Positions 9,345 to 18,372 of a stretch of DNA of 64,000 nt are shown in pieces. The position numbers were made by a program, and so were the translations under genes. The stretch is from Polynucleobacter sp. UK-Kesae-W10. Lineage in GTDB: Bacteria; Pseudomonadota; Gammaproteobacteria; Burkholderiales; Burkholderiaceae. Location: the NCBI RefSeq assembly GCF_018881575.1, contig NZ_JACVQB010000001.1, positions 358,986 through 422,985 on the forward strand. Reading direction: 5' to 3'. Within the stretch, counting starts at the first letter, position 1. Each line of letters starts with the position of its first letter. The notes below the pieces were generated by a model, which worked only from the letters and a program-made list of their open reading frames with translations, was not told where the DNA came from and searched no databases.

Positions 9345-9387
9345 ATTTTATTCTTCATCTCCCTATTGAGCAATTGATTGAGATCAA
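9345..9387 (-). promoter_or_regulatory. FNR-type box with class II spacing upstream of the wHTH regulator
   Basis: TTGAT-TGAG-ATCAA at 9374-9387 matches the FNR/ANR consensus TTGAT-N4-ATCAA exactly. On the minus strand it is followed after 23 nt by the -10-like hexamer TAAAAT (9350-9345). That places the box centre near -42 relative to a start at about 9338, the class II activator position. No good -35 hexamer is present, as expected for an activator-dependent promoter. Confidence 0.6.
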
Positions 9388-9410
9388 GCAATTCATCCAT
9401 ACTGTCAGTA

Positions 9411-9980
9411 ATGTTAAAAATTTTCTCACTCACCCGTGAATGGACCGCAGGCTTTTTGATAAGTGCCATCGCTTATGGGGCCCTTTTTTATGTGAATTCC
9501 TGGCTAACAAGCAGCTTGGTTTTTGGTTTGGGCGTGAACTGGATTTATCTACCCGCTGGCCTGCGTTTGTTTTTAACGCTGATTTTTGGGCTACCTGGAG
9601 CCATGGGAATTGCTTTAGCCTCATTTTTGATTAGTTATTGCGGCGACTTTCCGCATGATCTTGCTATTTGCGTTGGCGTTGGTTTGATCTCGGGTTTTGC
9701 CCCTTACATAGCGAGAATCTTTGTGATCAGCAATGTGAAGCTCGAACCAGACCTGAGTAATTTGAATTTACCTAAATTAGTCATTTGTATTTTGGTCTAC
9801 GCTCTCTTGAGCGCCGGGCTGCATCAATTTTGGTTCGCCACAAATGCCCTCGACGATACGGGCACCCTCAACCACTTTTTTGTGATGTTTCTCGGTGATG
9901 TTTTGGGATCACTCTTGCTCATCTGCGTCATCAAGTATGGACTTGATGTGCTCAAAAAGCTTAAGAAAACAGCGTGCTAA
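9411..9980 (+). CDS. Multi-pass membrane protein, MASE1-like sensor domain without output domain
   Basis: The 189-residue protein has about six hydrophobic segments ([114 protein letters not shown]). The motif [17 protein letters not shown] recalls the WLPsG motif of MASE1 domains, which are usually fused to kinases or GGDEF domains; here no such domain follows. ATG 9411 is chosen over an upstream TTG at 9378 that lies inside the FNR-type box. The last 20 nt overlap the convergent trpC. Function is unknown. Confidence 0.72.
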   Translation: MLKIFSLTREWTAGFLISAIAYGALFYVNSWLTSSLVFGLGVNWIYLPAGLRLFLTLIFGLPGAMGIALASFLISYCGDFPHDLAICVGVGLISGFAPYIARIFVISNVKLEPDLSNLNLPKLVICILVYALLSAGLHQFWFATNALDDTGTLNHFFVMFLGDVLGSLLLICVIKYGLDVLKKLKKTAC

Positions 9981-10764
9981 GGGCAATACCGGGATCTTCT
10001 GAGCGCATGAATGCCTCGCCTACCAAGAATGCATTGACCTGATGGTCGCGCATCAGCTGCACATCTGCGCGTCCCAGAATGCCTGACTCGGTAACCAAGG
10101 TTTTATCGTTGGGGACCGATGAGAGTAAGGATAGGGTCGTTTGTAGTGTGACCTCAAAAGTTTTGAGGTTGCGATTATTGATGCCCAGTAAGGGTGTCTT
10201 CAGCTCCAGCGCTTGATCAAGCTCAGCAGCGTTATGTACCTCTACCAATACATCTAAGCCTAATTCATGTGCGCAAGCTTCCAGATCTTGCATTTGCTTA
10301 AGTTCAAGGCAAGCAACGATTAGCAAAATCGCATCGGCACCGATGGCACGTGCTTCATAGACTTGATAGGGATCGATGGTGAAATCTTTACGCAACACGG
10401 GAATGTTGCAGGCTGCGCGAGCTTCTTGCAGATAGGCATTACTTCCCTGGAAGTACTCAACATCGGTGAGAACCGATAGGCAGGCTGCTCCGTGCTGCTC
10501 ATAGGAGCGAGCAATTTCAGCGGGCATAAAGTGCTCGCGCAAGATGCCTTTGCTTGGGCTAGCTTTCTTGATTTCAGTGATGACGCCTGCCTTACCTGCT
10601 GCAATTTTTGTTTGAATCGAGCGAATAAAGCCGCGTGGCTTGAATAGAGTATCTCGATTATTTTGTTCTGCCAGTGCGCGTTGTTGCGCTAAAGAAACAT
10701 GCTTTAGTTGATTTGCAACCTCAATTTTTTTAGTTGCAACAATTTTTTCGAGAATATCGCTCAT
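9961..10764 (-). CDS. trpC: Indole-3-glycerol phosphate synthase
   Basis: TrpC closes the indole ring, converting CdRP to indole-3-glycerol phosphate in tryptophan synthesis. The (beta/alpha)8 barrel shows the phosphate and substrate motif [13 protein letters not shown], the catalytic segment [42 protein letters not shown] and VTESGI. The start is ATG 10764 ([13 protein letters not shown], 267 residues), since the frame upstream overlaps trpD and lacks family similarity. It follows trpD by 10 nt and is the last gene of rpe-trpEGDC. Its end overlaps the convergent membrane protein gene by 20 nt and no terminator is visible. Confidence 0.97.
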   Translation of the reverse strand: MSDILEKIVATKKIEVANQLKHVSLAQQRALAEQNNRDTLFKPRGFIRSIQTKIAAGKAGVITEIKKASPSKGILREHFMPAEIARSYEQHGAACLSVLTDVEYFQGSNAYLQEARAACNIPVLRKDFTIDPYQVYEARAIGADAILLIVACLELKQMQDLEACAHELGLDVLVEVHNAAELDQALELKTPLLGINNRNLKTFEVTLQTTLSLLSSVPNDKTLVTESGILGRADVQLMRDHQVNAFLVGEAFMRSEDPGIALSTLFS

Positions 10765-10774
10765 GAATAGCCGC

Positions 10775-11800
10775 TTATTTTGATTGGGTAGCCGCAATAA
10801 AGGCATCTAATTTTTGACGCGCGGCACCAGAAGCAATAGCTTCCTTAGCCTTGGCGATTCCGGTGGCGATATCTGGGGTGATACCGGCTACATATAGAGT
10901 GGCACCAGCATTTAGGCAGACGATATCGCTGGCAGCGCCAGGTTTGCCATCGATGACATCTAAAACAATTTTTTTAGACTCATCAGCATTGGCAACTTTG
11001 AAGCTATTGGTAGGCGCTGTGCTCAATCCAAAATCCTGCGGATGAATTTCATATTCACGAACCAGTCCATCTTTGAGTTCTCCCACCAGAGTAGGACCCT
11101 CTAGGGAAATTTCATCGAGACCATCACGGCCATAAACCACTAGGGCGTGATCCATGCCGAGTGCTTGCAGAACGCGGGCCTGAATGCCAACAAGATCTGG
11201 GTGAAATACGCCCATCAAAATACGTTTTGCATCTGCAGGGTTTGTGAGTGGCCCCAGGATATTGAAAATAGTGCGTACGCCCAATTGTTTGCGAATAGGC
11301 ACTACGTTCTTCATTGCGGGATGATGGTTAGGGGCAAACATAAATCCAGCGCCAACCGTTGAGATGCATTGGGCCACCTGATCAGCCGTGAGCGCTAGAT
11401 TCACGCCGAGAGCCTCTAAAACATCTGCGCTACCAGATTTACTACTAACACTGCGATTGCCGTGCTTAGCAATTTTGGCTCCAGCCGCTGCTGCAACAAA
11501 CATGGCAGCAGTAGAGATATTAAAAGTATGAGCGCCATCGCCGCCCGTACCAACGACATCTACTAGGTGCGAGCGATCTTGAACTTGAACTGAAGTGGCA
11601 AATTCACGCATTACTTGAGCTGCTGCCGCAATTTCGCCAACAGTTTCCTTCTTCGTACGTAGTGCTACCAAGAGTCCCGCAACCAGTTCAGGCGCCATCT
11701 CTCCACTCATGATCAAGCGCATCATGTCAGTCATTTCATCGTGGAAAAGTTCGCGGTGCTCAATGCAGCGTTGCAGTGCTTCTTGCGGGGTAATTGGCAT
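10775..11800 (-). CDS. trpD: Anthranilate phosphoribosyltransferase
   Basis: TrpD joins anthranilate to PRPP, giving phosphoribosyl-anthranilate. The PRPP-binding glycine loop GTGGD is at residues 84-88, followed by NISTAAM, and the anthranilate/PRPP motif [15 protein letters not shown] starts at 112. The metal-site DE pair occurs in [14 protein letters not shown]. The length of 341 is typical for the unfused enzyme. The gene sits 20 nt after trpG in the trpEGDC operon, and the ATG at 11800 gives the usual family N-terminus ([23 protein letters not shown]). Confidence 0.98.
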   Translation of the reverse strand: MPITPQEALQRCIEHRELFHDEMTDMMRLIMSGEMAPELVAGLLVALRTKKETVGEIAAAAQVMREFATSVQVQDRSHLVDVVGTGGDGAHTFNISTAAMFVAAAAGAKIAKHGNRSVSSKSGSADVLEALGVNLALTADQVAQCISTVGAGFMFAPNHHPAMKNVVPIRKQLGVRTIFNILGPLTNPADAKRILMGVFHPDLVGIQARVLQALGMDHALVVYGRDGLDEISLEGPTLVGELKDGLVREYEIHPQDFGLSTAPTNSFKVANADESKKIVLDVIDGKPGAASDIVCLNAGATLYVAGITPDIATGIAKAKEAIASGAARQKLDAFIAATQSK

Positions 11801-11820
11801 GGTGCTTTGAAGAGAAAAAG

Positions 11821-12387
11821 TTATTTAATTTGTAAAAAATTCTTGAGAAGGGCGTGACCATGCTCGGACAAGATGGACTCTGGATGAAATTGAACGCCTT
11901 CTACGGCGAGTTCGCGGTGGCGTACACCCATGATTTCTCCATCAGAAGAGCTTGCAGTCACTTCCAGGACTGCTGGCAGGGAACTTCTCTCAATCGCCAG
12001 AGAGTGATAGCGGGTGACTTTAAAAGGATCTGGCAAATTTTTAAACACGCCAACGCCAGTATGGTGAATGCTATCGGTTTTGCCATGCATCACTTTTTGT
12101 GCACGAATCACTTTGCCGCCAAAAGCTTCGCCAATGGCTTGATGGCCAAGGCACACACCCAGAATAGGAATTTTTCCTGCGTATTGTTGAATGGTCTCGA
12201 TAGAGATACCAGCTTCTGCGGGGCTACAGGGTCCGGGAGAAATGCAAATACGTGCAGGATTGAGTTTTGCAATCTCTGCCACCGTAATCTCATCATTACG
12301 AAATACTTTTACTTCTTCACCTAACTCCGCAAAATACTGCACAAGGTTATAGGTAAAAGAATCGTAGTTATCAATCATTAGGAGCAT
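11821..12387 (-). CDS. trpG: Anthranilate synthase component II (glutamine amidotransferase)
   Basis: This subunit releases ammonia from glutamine for TrpE; in many betaproteobacteria the same protein also serves aminodeoxychorismate synthase (PabA role), which the sequence cannot exclude. The class I amidotransferase triad is visible: C79 in [10 protein letters not shown], and His/Glu in [13 protein letters not shown] near the C-terminus. The oxyanion strand [12 protein letters not shown] is typical of TrpG/PabA. The start is ATG 12387 ([14 protein letters not shown]) rather than the TTG one codon upstream; it overlaps the end of trpE by 17 nt, consistent with translational coupling of the two subunits. 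Confidence 0.97.
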   Translation of the reverse strand: MLLMIDNYDSFTYNLVQYFAELGEEVKVFRNDEITVAEIAKLNPARICISPGPCSPAEAGISIETIQQYAGKIPILGVCLGHQAIGEAFGGKVIRAQKVMHGKTDSIHHTGVGVFKNLPDPFKVTRYHSLAIERSSLPAVLEVTASSSDGEIMGVRHRELAVEGVQFHPESILSEHGHALLKNFLQIK

Positions 12388-13876
12388 CAAGTCCTCCTTG
12401 TACTAAATCAGCAGCGGTTAGCACTGCACGTGCTTTGGCTTCAGTTTCTTTCCATTCGGCTGTTGGATCAGAGTCAGCTACAACGCCAGCACCAGCCTGG
12501 GAGTGCAGTAGTCCGTCACGGATGACCCCGGTACGAATAGCAATTGCTACATCCATGTCGCCAGAGAATGAAAGGTAGCCAACAGCGCCACCATAGACAC
12601 CACGTTTCACAATCTCCATCTCGTCGATGATTTCCATTGCACGAATCTTGGGCGCACCAGACAATGTTCCGGCTGGGAAGGTGGCGCGAAGCACATCCAT
12701 ATTGCTCATATTGTCTAAAAGATCGCCTTCTACGGAGCTCACAATATGTTGAACATGCGAATATTTTTCAATCGACATTGAATCTGTGACTTTGACTGAG
12801 CCTGTTTTCGCAATTCGTCCTACATCGTTGCGTGCAAGATCTATCAGCATCACGTGCTCAGCAATTTCTTTCGGATCAGCTAAGAGCTCTTTCGCTAAGC
12901 GCTCATCCTCTTCAGGGTTTGCTCCGCGTGGCCGCGTACCTGCTAGCGGACGAATTGTCACAATCTTTTCTGCGCCACGTTTTTCTTGGCGTACCAAGAT
13001 TTCCGGAGAAGATCCTACGATTTGCAGATCGCCAAAGTCATAGAAATACATATATGGCGATGGATTTAATGAGCGTAGGGCGCGGTAGAGGGCGAGGGGA
13101 GAATCAGTGAAGGGTTTGCTAATGCGTTGACCAATCACGACCTGCATGCAATCGCCGGCCAAAATGTATTCTTTGGTTTTGAGGACTGCATCTTCAAAAT
13201 CAGCGGCTTTGAATTTCCGGATGAGCTCAGTCTTTGTACTGGCTAATGAAGGCGGCATGCTGATCTGTTGTCCAAGGCAAGCAAATAATTCTTTTAAGCG
13301 TACCTGGGCTTTTTCAAAGCCATCAGCAACACTAGGGTCCGCATAGACGATGAAATAAATTTTCCCAGCAACATTATCGATAACGGCTAACTCTTCTGTC
13401 AGCATGAGCTGAATATCAGGTACGCCCAATTCATCGGGTAGATGATGTTTTGCTAAACGCGCTTCGATATATCGGACGGTGTCATATCCAAAATAGCCCG
13501 CTAGACCGCCACAAAAACGGGGAAGGCCAGGTTGTACTGCAACCTTAAAGCGTTTGAAATAAGCATCGACAAAATCTAGTGGGTTATCCGTGTTGGTCTC
13601 TATTACTTTGCCATCGGTCAACACTTCGTTAACTGGATTGGAGGGGGTGCCAACAGTACGAATCACTGTTTTGGCGGGCAGGCCAATAAAGGAGAAGCGG
13701 CCGAAACGTTCGCCACCTAAGACAGACTCCAGAAGGTAGGTATTTTTTGTGCCGAATGCTTGACTCAGTTTGACGTAAAGAGATAGTGGTGTTTCTAAAT
13801 CGGCTAATACCTCTTTTACAAGAGGGATGCGATTGAAACCTTGTTTTGCTAAAGCATTAAATTCTTCGCGTTGCAT
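12371..13876 (-). CDS. trpE: Anthranilate synthase component I
   Basis: TrpE makes anthranilate from chorismate using ammonia delivered by TrpG. The N-terminal regulatory segment contains LLES at 48-51 ([20 protein letters not shown]), the tryptophan feedback-inhibition motif, so the enzyme is probably end-product inhibited. The chorismate-binding domain shows [26 protein letters not shown] and the C-terminal [10 protein letters not shown]. The length of 501 is normal. The ATG overlaps the rpe stop by 1 nt (TAATG), leaving no room for a leader peptide or attenuator in front of trpE. Confidence 0.98.
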   Translation of the reverse strand: MQREEFNALAKQGFNRIPLVKEVLADLETPLSLYVKLSQAFGTKNTYLLESVLGGERFGRFSFIGLPAKTVIRTVGTPSNPVNEVLTDGKVIETNTDNPLDFVDAYFKRFKVAVQPGLPRFCGGLAGYFGYDTVRYIEARLAKHHLPDELGVPDIQLMLTEELAVIDNVAGKIYFIVYADPSVADGFEKAQVRLKELFACLGQQISMPPSLASTKTELIRKFKAADFEDAVLKTKEYILAGDCMQVVIGQRISKPFTDSPLALYRALRSLNPSPYMYFYDFGDLQIVGSSPEILVRQEKRGAEKIVTIRPLAGTRPRGANPEEDERLAKELLADPKEIAEHVMLIDLARNDVGRIAKTGSVKVTDSMSIEKYSHVQHIVSSVEGDLLDNMSNMDVLRATFPAGTLSGAPKIRAMEIIDEMEIVKRGVYGGAVGYLSFSGDMDVAIAIRTGVIRDGLLHSQAGAGVVADSDPTAEWKETEAKARAVLTAADLVQGGLDAPND

Positions 13877-14601
13877 TAGGCGGTTCCTAGCTTTCCTAAT
13901 TCAGTGCGCATGGAGTTAATCACGTCAGCATAATTTTCTTTGCCGAAAATAGCAGAGCCCGCAACGAAGGTGTCTGCTCCAGCTTGTGCAACTTGTGCAA
14001 TGTTATCGACTTTGATGCCGCCATCTACCTCTAAACGAATTTGCCGTCCTGTCTCTGTTTGATGGCGATCAAGGCGCGCACGCACTTGTGCAATCTTGTG
14101 GAGAGTGCTTGGAATGAATGATTGACCGCCAAAGCCTGGGTTTACTGACATGAGTAATACTAGGTCCAGCAATTCCAGGGTGTGATCTAAGTGATCTAGT
14201 GGAGTGGCGGGATTGAGCACTAGTCCAGCTTGACATCCTTGGTCGCGGATTAAATTCAAGGTGCGATTGACATGCGGGCTTGCCTCCGGATGAAAGCTAA
14301 TCAAATTAGCACCAGCTTTTGCAAAATCTGGCACGATGCGATCGACGGGCTCAATCATGAGGTGTACATCGATGATTGCAGGTTTGCCGTCTTTATTTGC
14401 ATAAGGACGAATAGCCTCACAAACCAGGGGGCCAATTGTGAGGTTCGGAACGTAATGGTTATCCATCACATCGAAATGAATCCAATCTGCTCCGGCAACC
14501 AGTACGTCCTGTACTTCCTTGCCCAAACAGGCGAAGTCAGCCGACAAAATGGAGGGGGCAATCAGAAATTGGCGGTTTGATGGTGTTTTTTGGCTTTCCA
14601 T
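13876..14601 (-). CDS. rpe: Ribulose-phosphate 3-epimerase
   Basis: Rpe interconverts ribulose 5-phosphate and xylulose 5-phosphate in the pentose phosphate pathway. The TIM-barrel motifs are [33 protein letters not shown] (metal His and Asp), [12 protein letters not shown] and [11 protein letters not shown], with VAGSAIFG as phosphate loop. There is a slightly long N-terminus ([13 protein letters not shown]). It is the first gene of the trp operon and overlaps trpE by 1 nt; other Burkholderiales often carry gph between them, but here it is absent. It is divergent from apaG, so the shared 31-49 nt gap must hold both promoters. Confidence 0.97.
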   Translation of the reverse strand: MESQKTPSNRQFLIAPSILSADFACLGKEVQDVLVAGADWIHFDVMDNHYVPNLTIGPLVCEAIRPYANKDGKPAIIDVHLMIEPVDRIVPDFAKAGANLISFHPEASPHVNRTLNLIRDQGCQAGLVLNPATPLDHLDHTLELLDLVLLMSVNPGFGGQSFIPSTLHKIAQVRARLDRHQTETGRQIRLEVDGGIKVDNIAQVAQAGADTFVAGSAIFGKENYADVINSMRTELGKLGTA

Positions 14602-14650
14602 CCCTAGATTCTAGCTTGCAGTTGGCCTTGGGATGGAGCAGAATTCGACC

Positions 14651-15025
14651 ATGAATCCCCACGAAATCAGCATTACTGTCAAGACCCAGTACCTTCCGGA
14701 CCAATCTGACCCAGATAATCGCCAATTTGCCTTCGCTTATACGGTCACCATACGCAATACTGGGTCGGCCAGTATTCAGCTGATTGCCCGCCATTGGTTC
14801 ATTACGGACGGTGATAACGATGTTCAGGAGGTCCGAGGTCTGGGGGTAGTTGGGCAGCAGCCCTTATTGCGCTCCGGAGAGCAATTTGAGTACACCAGTT
14901 GGGCTACGCTCCCTACGCCAGCCGGAACGATGCGTGGCGAGTATTTCTGTGTCACAGAGGATGCACAGTTTTTTCAGGCCCCGATTCCAGAATTTGCGCT
15001 GGTCATGCCTCGAACACTGCATTAA
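14651..15025 (+). CDS. apaG: ApaG protein
   Basis: ApaG is a small protein with an immunoglobulin-like beta-sandwich, linked to divalent cation and diadenosine-nucleotide phenotypes in enterobacteria; its molecular role is unsettled. The conserved core reads FAYTVTIRNTGSASIQLIARHWFITDGD, followed by GLGVVGQQPLLRSGEQFEYTSW and TPAGTMRGEYFC, matching the family closely. With the start at ATG 14651 the protein has 124 residues, like the E. coli protein; an in-frame ATG at 14633 would add six residues. It is divergent from rpe and apparently monocistronic. Confidence 0.94.
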   Translation: MNPHEISITVKTQYLPDQSDPDNRQFAFAYTVTIRNTGSASIQLIARHWFITDGDNDVQEVRGLGVVGQQPLLRSGEQFEYTSWATLPTPAGTMRGEYFCVTEDAQFFQAPIPEFALVMPRTLH

Positions 15026-15034
15026 GCGCTAGGC

Positions 15035-15148
15035 TTATTTTTTACCCTTACCGGTCCAAAGCACAATAAATAATAAGAGGCCTAGGGCAATAGCGCCCTC
15101 AACGACAAACAGTAGCATTGGGTATTCATCGAGTAAATTGGCAATCAT
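15035..15148 (-). CDS. Putative 37-residue single-pass membrane protein
   Basis: On the minus strand, ATG at 15148 opens a 37-codon frame ending TAA at 15035. Residues 1-9 (MIANLLDEY) are polar, about 11-31 form one hydrophobic helix (MLLFVVEGAIALGLLLFIVLW), and the tail TGKGKK is basic. This is the layout of a small inner-membrane protein with a cytoplasmic positive C-terminus. It fills the apaG-mltA gap almost exactly and overlaps the divergent mltA start by 2 nt. No clear Shine-Dalgarno sequence is seen, so translation is unproven. Function is unknown. Confidence 0.5.
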   Translation of the reverse strand: MIANLLDEYPMLLFVVEGAIALGLLLFIVLWTGKGKK

Positions 15149-16277
15149 GATTTCTAAATTTAAATTATCTGTATTAAGTGTATTCGCTATTTTGCTGGCC
15201 AGTTTGATTGTCGGATGTTCAACTCCACCTACTCGTGGATCTGGATATCGCTCTAGTGGGTCTGGTGCAGCCCCTGCAAATTACAGTTCGTCAATTGCAA
15301 GCTTTAATGCAGTTGCTTGGCAAGCGCTGCCAGGCTGGCAGGAGGATGATTTATCCCAAGCTTGGCCTGCTTGGCTCAAAAGTTGTGATGCTTTGCGAAG
15401 ACGCTCTAGCGAAGTCAATTGGCGCCAAGCCTGTTCTCAGGTTGCAGGTGTCTCAGGGCGTGACACACAGGCGATCCGGCGATACTTTGAAAGTAACTTT
15501 CAGGCGTATGAGATTCGCAATAACTCTGGTAGCGAGACTGGCTTAATTACGGGCTACTACGAGCCTGTGATGAATGGCTCGCAAACACGCACCAGCACCT
15601 TTACTGTGCCACTATACGGCTACCCAAATGCCTGGAAAAAATCGCGGCCTAATCCCGGCCCCACTCGCGCTGAACTCATGAGTTCGGGAGTACTGCAAGG
15701 TTCAGAAATTGCCTGGGTGCAAGATCCCGTGGCAGCTGCATTTATGCAAATTCAGGGCTCAGGAAAAATTCGTCTTCAAGATGGCAGAGTCTTGCGTTTA
15801 GGTTTTGCTGGAACGAATGAGCAACCTTTTAAATCTTTTGCTCAGTGGCTATTGGATCGTAAAGAAATTACTCGCAGTGAAGCAACGATGCAGGGAATTT
15901 CACAATGGGCTAAGCGCAATCCGGATCGCGTGAATGAAATGCTCAACGCTAATCCACGCTTTGTTTTCTTTAAAGAATTGCCAAGTAATGTCGAGGCGGA
16001 TTTAGGCCCTACAGGTGCTCTAGGTGTGCCTCTGACGGGGGAGCGTAGTATTGCGATTGATTTGCAAGCAATGCCTCTGGGCGCTCCAGTATTTTTAGCA
16101 ACTACGAAACCGCTCAGCAGTCAGCCTTTACAGAAGCTAGTGATGGCGCAAGATACTGGCAAAGCCATTGTCGGGGGCGTACGAGCCGATTACTATTGGG
16201 GTTCAGGCGAGGCAGCTGGAGAAATGGCCGGCCGTATGAAACAAAATGGCAAGATGTGGTTATTGCTACCGCGTTAA
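15147..16277 (+). CDS. mltA: Membrane-bound lytic murein transglycosylase A (lipoprotein)
   Basis: MltA cleaves the glycan strands of peptidoglycan, forming 1,6-anhydro-muropeptides, from the inner face of the outer membrane. The N-terminus is a lipoprotein signal with lipobox LIVGC (Cys at about 24). The MltA domain has ITGYYEPVMNGS and MQIQGSGKIRLQDG, and the C-terminal 3D domain contains MAQDTGKAIVGGVRADYYWGSG with the three Asp residues. ATG 15147 is chosen over a TTG three codons upstream. It is followed after 25 nt by an enoyl-CoA hydratase gene on the same strand. Confidence 0.96.
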   Translation: MISKFKLSVLSVFAILLASLIVGCSTPPTRGSGYRSSGSGAAPANYSSSIASFNAVAWQALPGWQEDDLSQAWPAWLKSCDALRRRSSEVNWRQACSQVAGVSGRDTQAIRRYFESNFQAYEIRNNSGSETGLITGYYEPVMNGSQTRTSTFTVPLYGYPNAWKKSRPNPGPTRAELMSSGVLQGSEIAWVQDPVAAAFMQIQGSGKIRLQDGRVLRLGFAGTNEQPFKSFAQWLLDRKEITRSEATMQGISQWAKRNPDRVNEMLNANPRFVFFKELPSNVEADLGPTGALGVPLTGERSIAIDLQAMPLGAPVFLATTKPLSSQPLQKLVMAQDTGKAIVGGVRADYYWGSGEAAGEMAGRMKQNGKMWLLLPR

Positions 16278-16302
16278 TGAATGACACACTGGAAAGAAAA
16301 GC

Positions 16303-17079
16303 ATGAGCTACAAAACAATTCTGACTGAAGTTGAAGGCAAGGTTGCCACCATCACTTTGAATCGCCCCGAAGTGCTCAATGCGCTCAATGATCAATTGAT
16401 GGATGAGCTTGGAGCAGCCTTACTTGGGTTTGATGCAGATGATCATGTTGGTTGCATTATTGTGACTGGTAGCGAAAAAGCATTTGCTGCTGGTGCTGAT
16501 ATTGCATCTATGGCTAAGTATGGTTTGAAAGATGTATATCGCGGTGATTTCATTTCTCGCAACTGGGAGCATATGAAAAGCGTACGCAAACCGGTGATTG
16601 CCGCTGTATCTGGCTATGCTCTTGGTGGTGGGTGTGAGCTGGCGATGATGTGCGACACGATCATGGCAGCAGATAATGCCAAGTTTGCTCAACCAGAAAT
16701 TAAGCTTGGCATTATTCCTGGGGCTGGTGGTACGCAGCGTTTGCCACGTGCTGTATCTAAAGCCAAAGCCATGGATCTCGCCTTAACAGGTCGCATGATG
16801 GATGCAGCTGAGGCTGAACGCGCTGGCCTAGTAGCACGCATTTTCCCCAAAGCGGATTTTCTCAAAGAAGTCAAAGCGATTGCAAAAGAAATTGCAGATA
16901 TGCCTTTATTGACAACCATGATGGTGAAGGAAGCAGTCAATACAGCCTACGAAACCACGCTCTCAGAAGGTATTCACTTTGAGCGCCGTTTATTCCACGC
17001 ATGCTTTGGAACTAATGATCAAAAAGAAGGCATGGCTGCATTTATGGAAAAGCGGCCTGCTAAATTTACTAACTCTTAA
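16303..17079 (+). CDS. Enoyl-CoA hydratase
   Basis: This 258-residue crotonase-fold enzyme should hydrate trans-2-enoyl-CoA to 3-hydroxyacyl-CoA. The oxyanion-hole segments FAAGADIASMA and SGYALGGGCELAMMCD are present, and both catalytic glutamates of true hydratases are visible, one in GGGCELAM and one in PEIKLGIIPGAGGTQRLPRAV. The sequence follows the mitochondrial short-chain hydratase type closely. The physiological substrate (fatty acid, phenylacetate or amino-acid breakdown) cannot be assigned, since no beta-oxidation partner is adjacent. GGAAAG lies 7 nt before the ATG. Confidence 0.93.
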   Translation: MSYKTILTEVEGKVATITLNRPEVLNALNDQLMDELGAALLGFDADDHVGCIIVTGSEKAFAAGADIASMAKYGLKDVYRGDFISRNWEHMKSVRKPVIAAVSGYALGGGCELAMMCDTIMAADNAKFAQPEIKLGIIPGAGGTQRLPRAVSKAKAMDLALTGRMMDAAEAERAGLVARIFPKADFLKEVKAIAKEIADMPLLTTMMVKEAVNTAYETTLSEGIHFERRLFHACFGTNDQKEGMAAFMEKRPAKFTNS

Positions 17080-17085
17080 GCAGGG

Positions 17086-17103
17086 CGGGCCTTTATAGGC
17101 CCG
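17086..17103. terminator. Short GC hairpin between convergent genes, possible terminator
   Basis: CGGGCC-TTTATA-GGCCCG is a perfect 6-bp hairpin in the 32-nt gap between the enoyl-CoA hydratase gene and the convergent M20 gene. It lacks a clear T-run on either side, so intrinsic termination would be weak. Confidence 0.4.
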
Positions 17104-17111
17104 GTAAAGTC

Positions 17112-18308
17112 TTAGTTTTTTTCTAGGTAGCGTTGAGCGAGTTTGACCCAATAGCTCACACCTACCGGAATCAAGGCGTCATTGAAGTCGTACGATGGGT
17201 TGTGCAAATGGCATGGCCCCATGCCGTGCCCTACTGAGCGATGATCGCCATCGCCATTGCCTAAAAAGACATAGCAGCCGGGTTTTTCAAGCAACATAAA
17301 TGCAAAGTCTTCTGCGCCCATCGTAGGGTCAATCGCGGTATCTACATTTTTTTCGCCAACCAATTCGCTCATGACTGCGCTAGCAAATTCAACTTCACTT
17401 TCATGATTAATCAGTGGCGGGTAGTTTCTGGAGAACTGAATCTCTGCTTGGCAATCAAATGCAGCTGCAACACTACGCGCAATATCACGCAAGCGTTGTT
17501 CAATTAAATCCAAGACCTCAAGCGTGAAAGTGCGTACGGTGCCGCCAATAAAGGCGCTATCGGGTATGACATTGCTAGTTTCACCAGCATGAAATTGCGT
17601 GACTGACAGCACTGCGGCATCGACGGGTCGTTTATTGCGGGTAATGATGCTTTGCAAAGCTAGAACTACCTGAGCGCCTGCAAATACTGGATCAGCACTA
17701 TTGTGTGGCAAGGCTGCATGGCCTCCTCTGCCGGTGATCTTGATTTCAAAAGCATTGCTTGAGGCCATCATAGGGCCTGCAGTAACACCAAAGCTGCCTT
17801 GCGCTAAGCCAGGCCAGTTATGAAGTCCAAATACCGCATCACAAGGAAATTGCTCGAAAAGACCATCTTTGATCATTTCTCGAGCACCTGCACCACCTTC
17901 TTCAGCAGGTTGAAAAATGAATATCACGGTTCCTTTAAAGTCGCGATGATTAGATAAGTATTGCGCTGCGCCCAGTAACATTGCAGTGTGGCCATCATGA
18001 CCACAGGCGTGCATCTTTCCGGGGTTGCGTGAGGCATGCTCAAAGTTGTTGTGCTCTTGCAGTGGGAGTGCGTCCATATCGGCACGTAGACCAATCATTT
18101 TCCCAGGGCCTAAGTCACCCTCGAGTTTGCCAACTACTCCGGTTTTGCCCATGCCGCGATAAACCGAAATTCCCCAGCTTGAAAGTGCTTCTGCAACAAG
18201 ATCAGCCGTTCGATTTTCTTCAAAACGCAACTCGGGGTGCGCATGAATATTGCGTCGGATATCTTGTATCTCTTTGGCGGATTCAGTGATTTCGGGGAGT
18301 AAATGCAT
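17112..18308 (-). CDS. M20 family amidohydrolase (hippurate hydrolase type)
   Basis: This is a 398-residue metal-dependent amidohydrolase of the M20D/HipO group, which releases carboxylic acids from N-acyl amino acids. The di-metal motif MHACGHDGHTAMLL is at about residues 98-111, RADMDALP just before it, and FQPAEEGGAGAREMI carries the catalytic Glu-Glu. The C-terminal metal ligand His lies in GPCHLHNPSYDFND. The substrate cannot be told from sequence. The gene is alone between a convergent enoyl-CoA hydratase gene and the end of the bioAFD operon (64 nt downstream of bioD), so it could be read through from bioD. Confidence 0.9.
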   Translation of the reverse strand: MHLLPEITESAKEIQDIRRNIHAHPELRFEENRTADLVAEALSSWGISVYRGMGKTGVVGKLEGDLGPGKMIGLRADMDALPLQEHNNFEHASRNPGKMHACGHDGHTAMLLGAAQYLSNHRDFKGTVIFIFQPAEEGGAGAREMIKDGLFEQFPCDAVFGLHNWPGLAQGSFGVTAGPMMASSNAFEIKITGRGGHAALPHNSADPVFAGAQVVLALQSIITRNKRPVDAAVLSVTQFHAGETSNVIPDSAFIGGTVRTFTLEVLDLIEQRLRDIARSVAAAFDCQAEIQFSRNYPPLINHESEVEFASAVMSELVGEKNVDTAIDPTMGAEDFAFMLLEKPGCYVFLGNGDGDHRSVGHGMGPCHLHNPSYDFNDALIPVGVSYWVKLAQRYLEKN

Positions 18309-18372
18309 CCCTTCATCTTATCCGAAACTCAATTAAGACGCTGCCGAACTGAGCTTGAGTTGTCATTTTTTG

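Noticed and set aside
11854-12324. 156-codon open frame antisense to trpG
   Set aside because: TrpG is complete and conserved; the antisense product has no recognisable domain.
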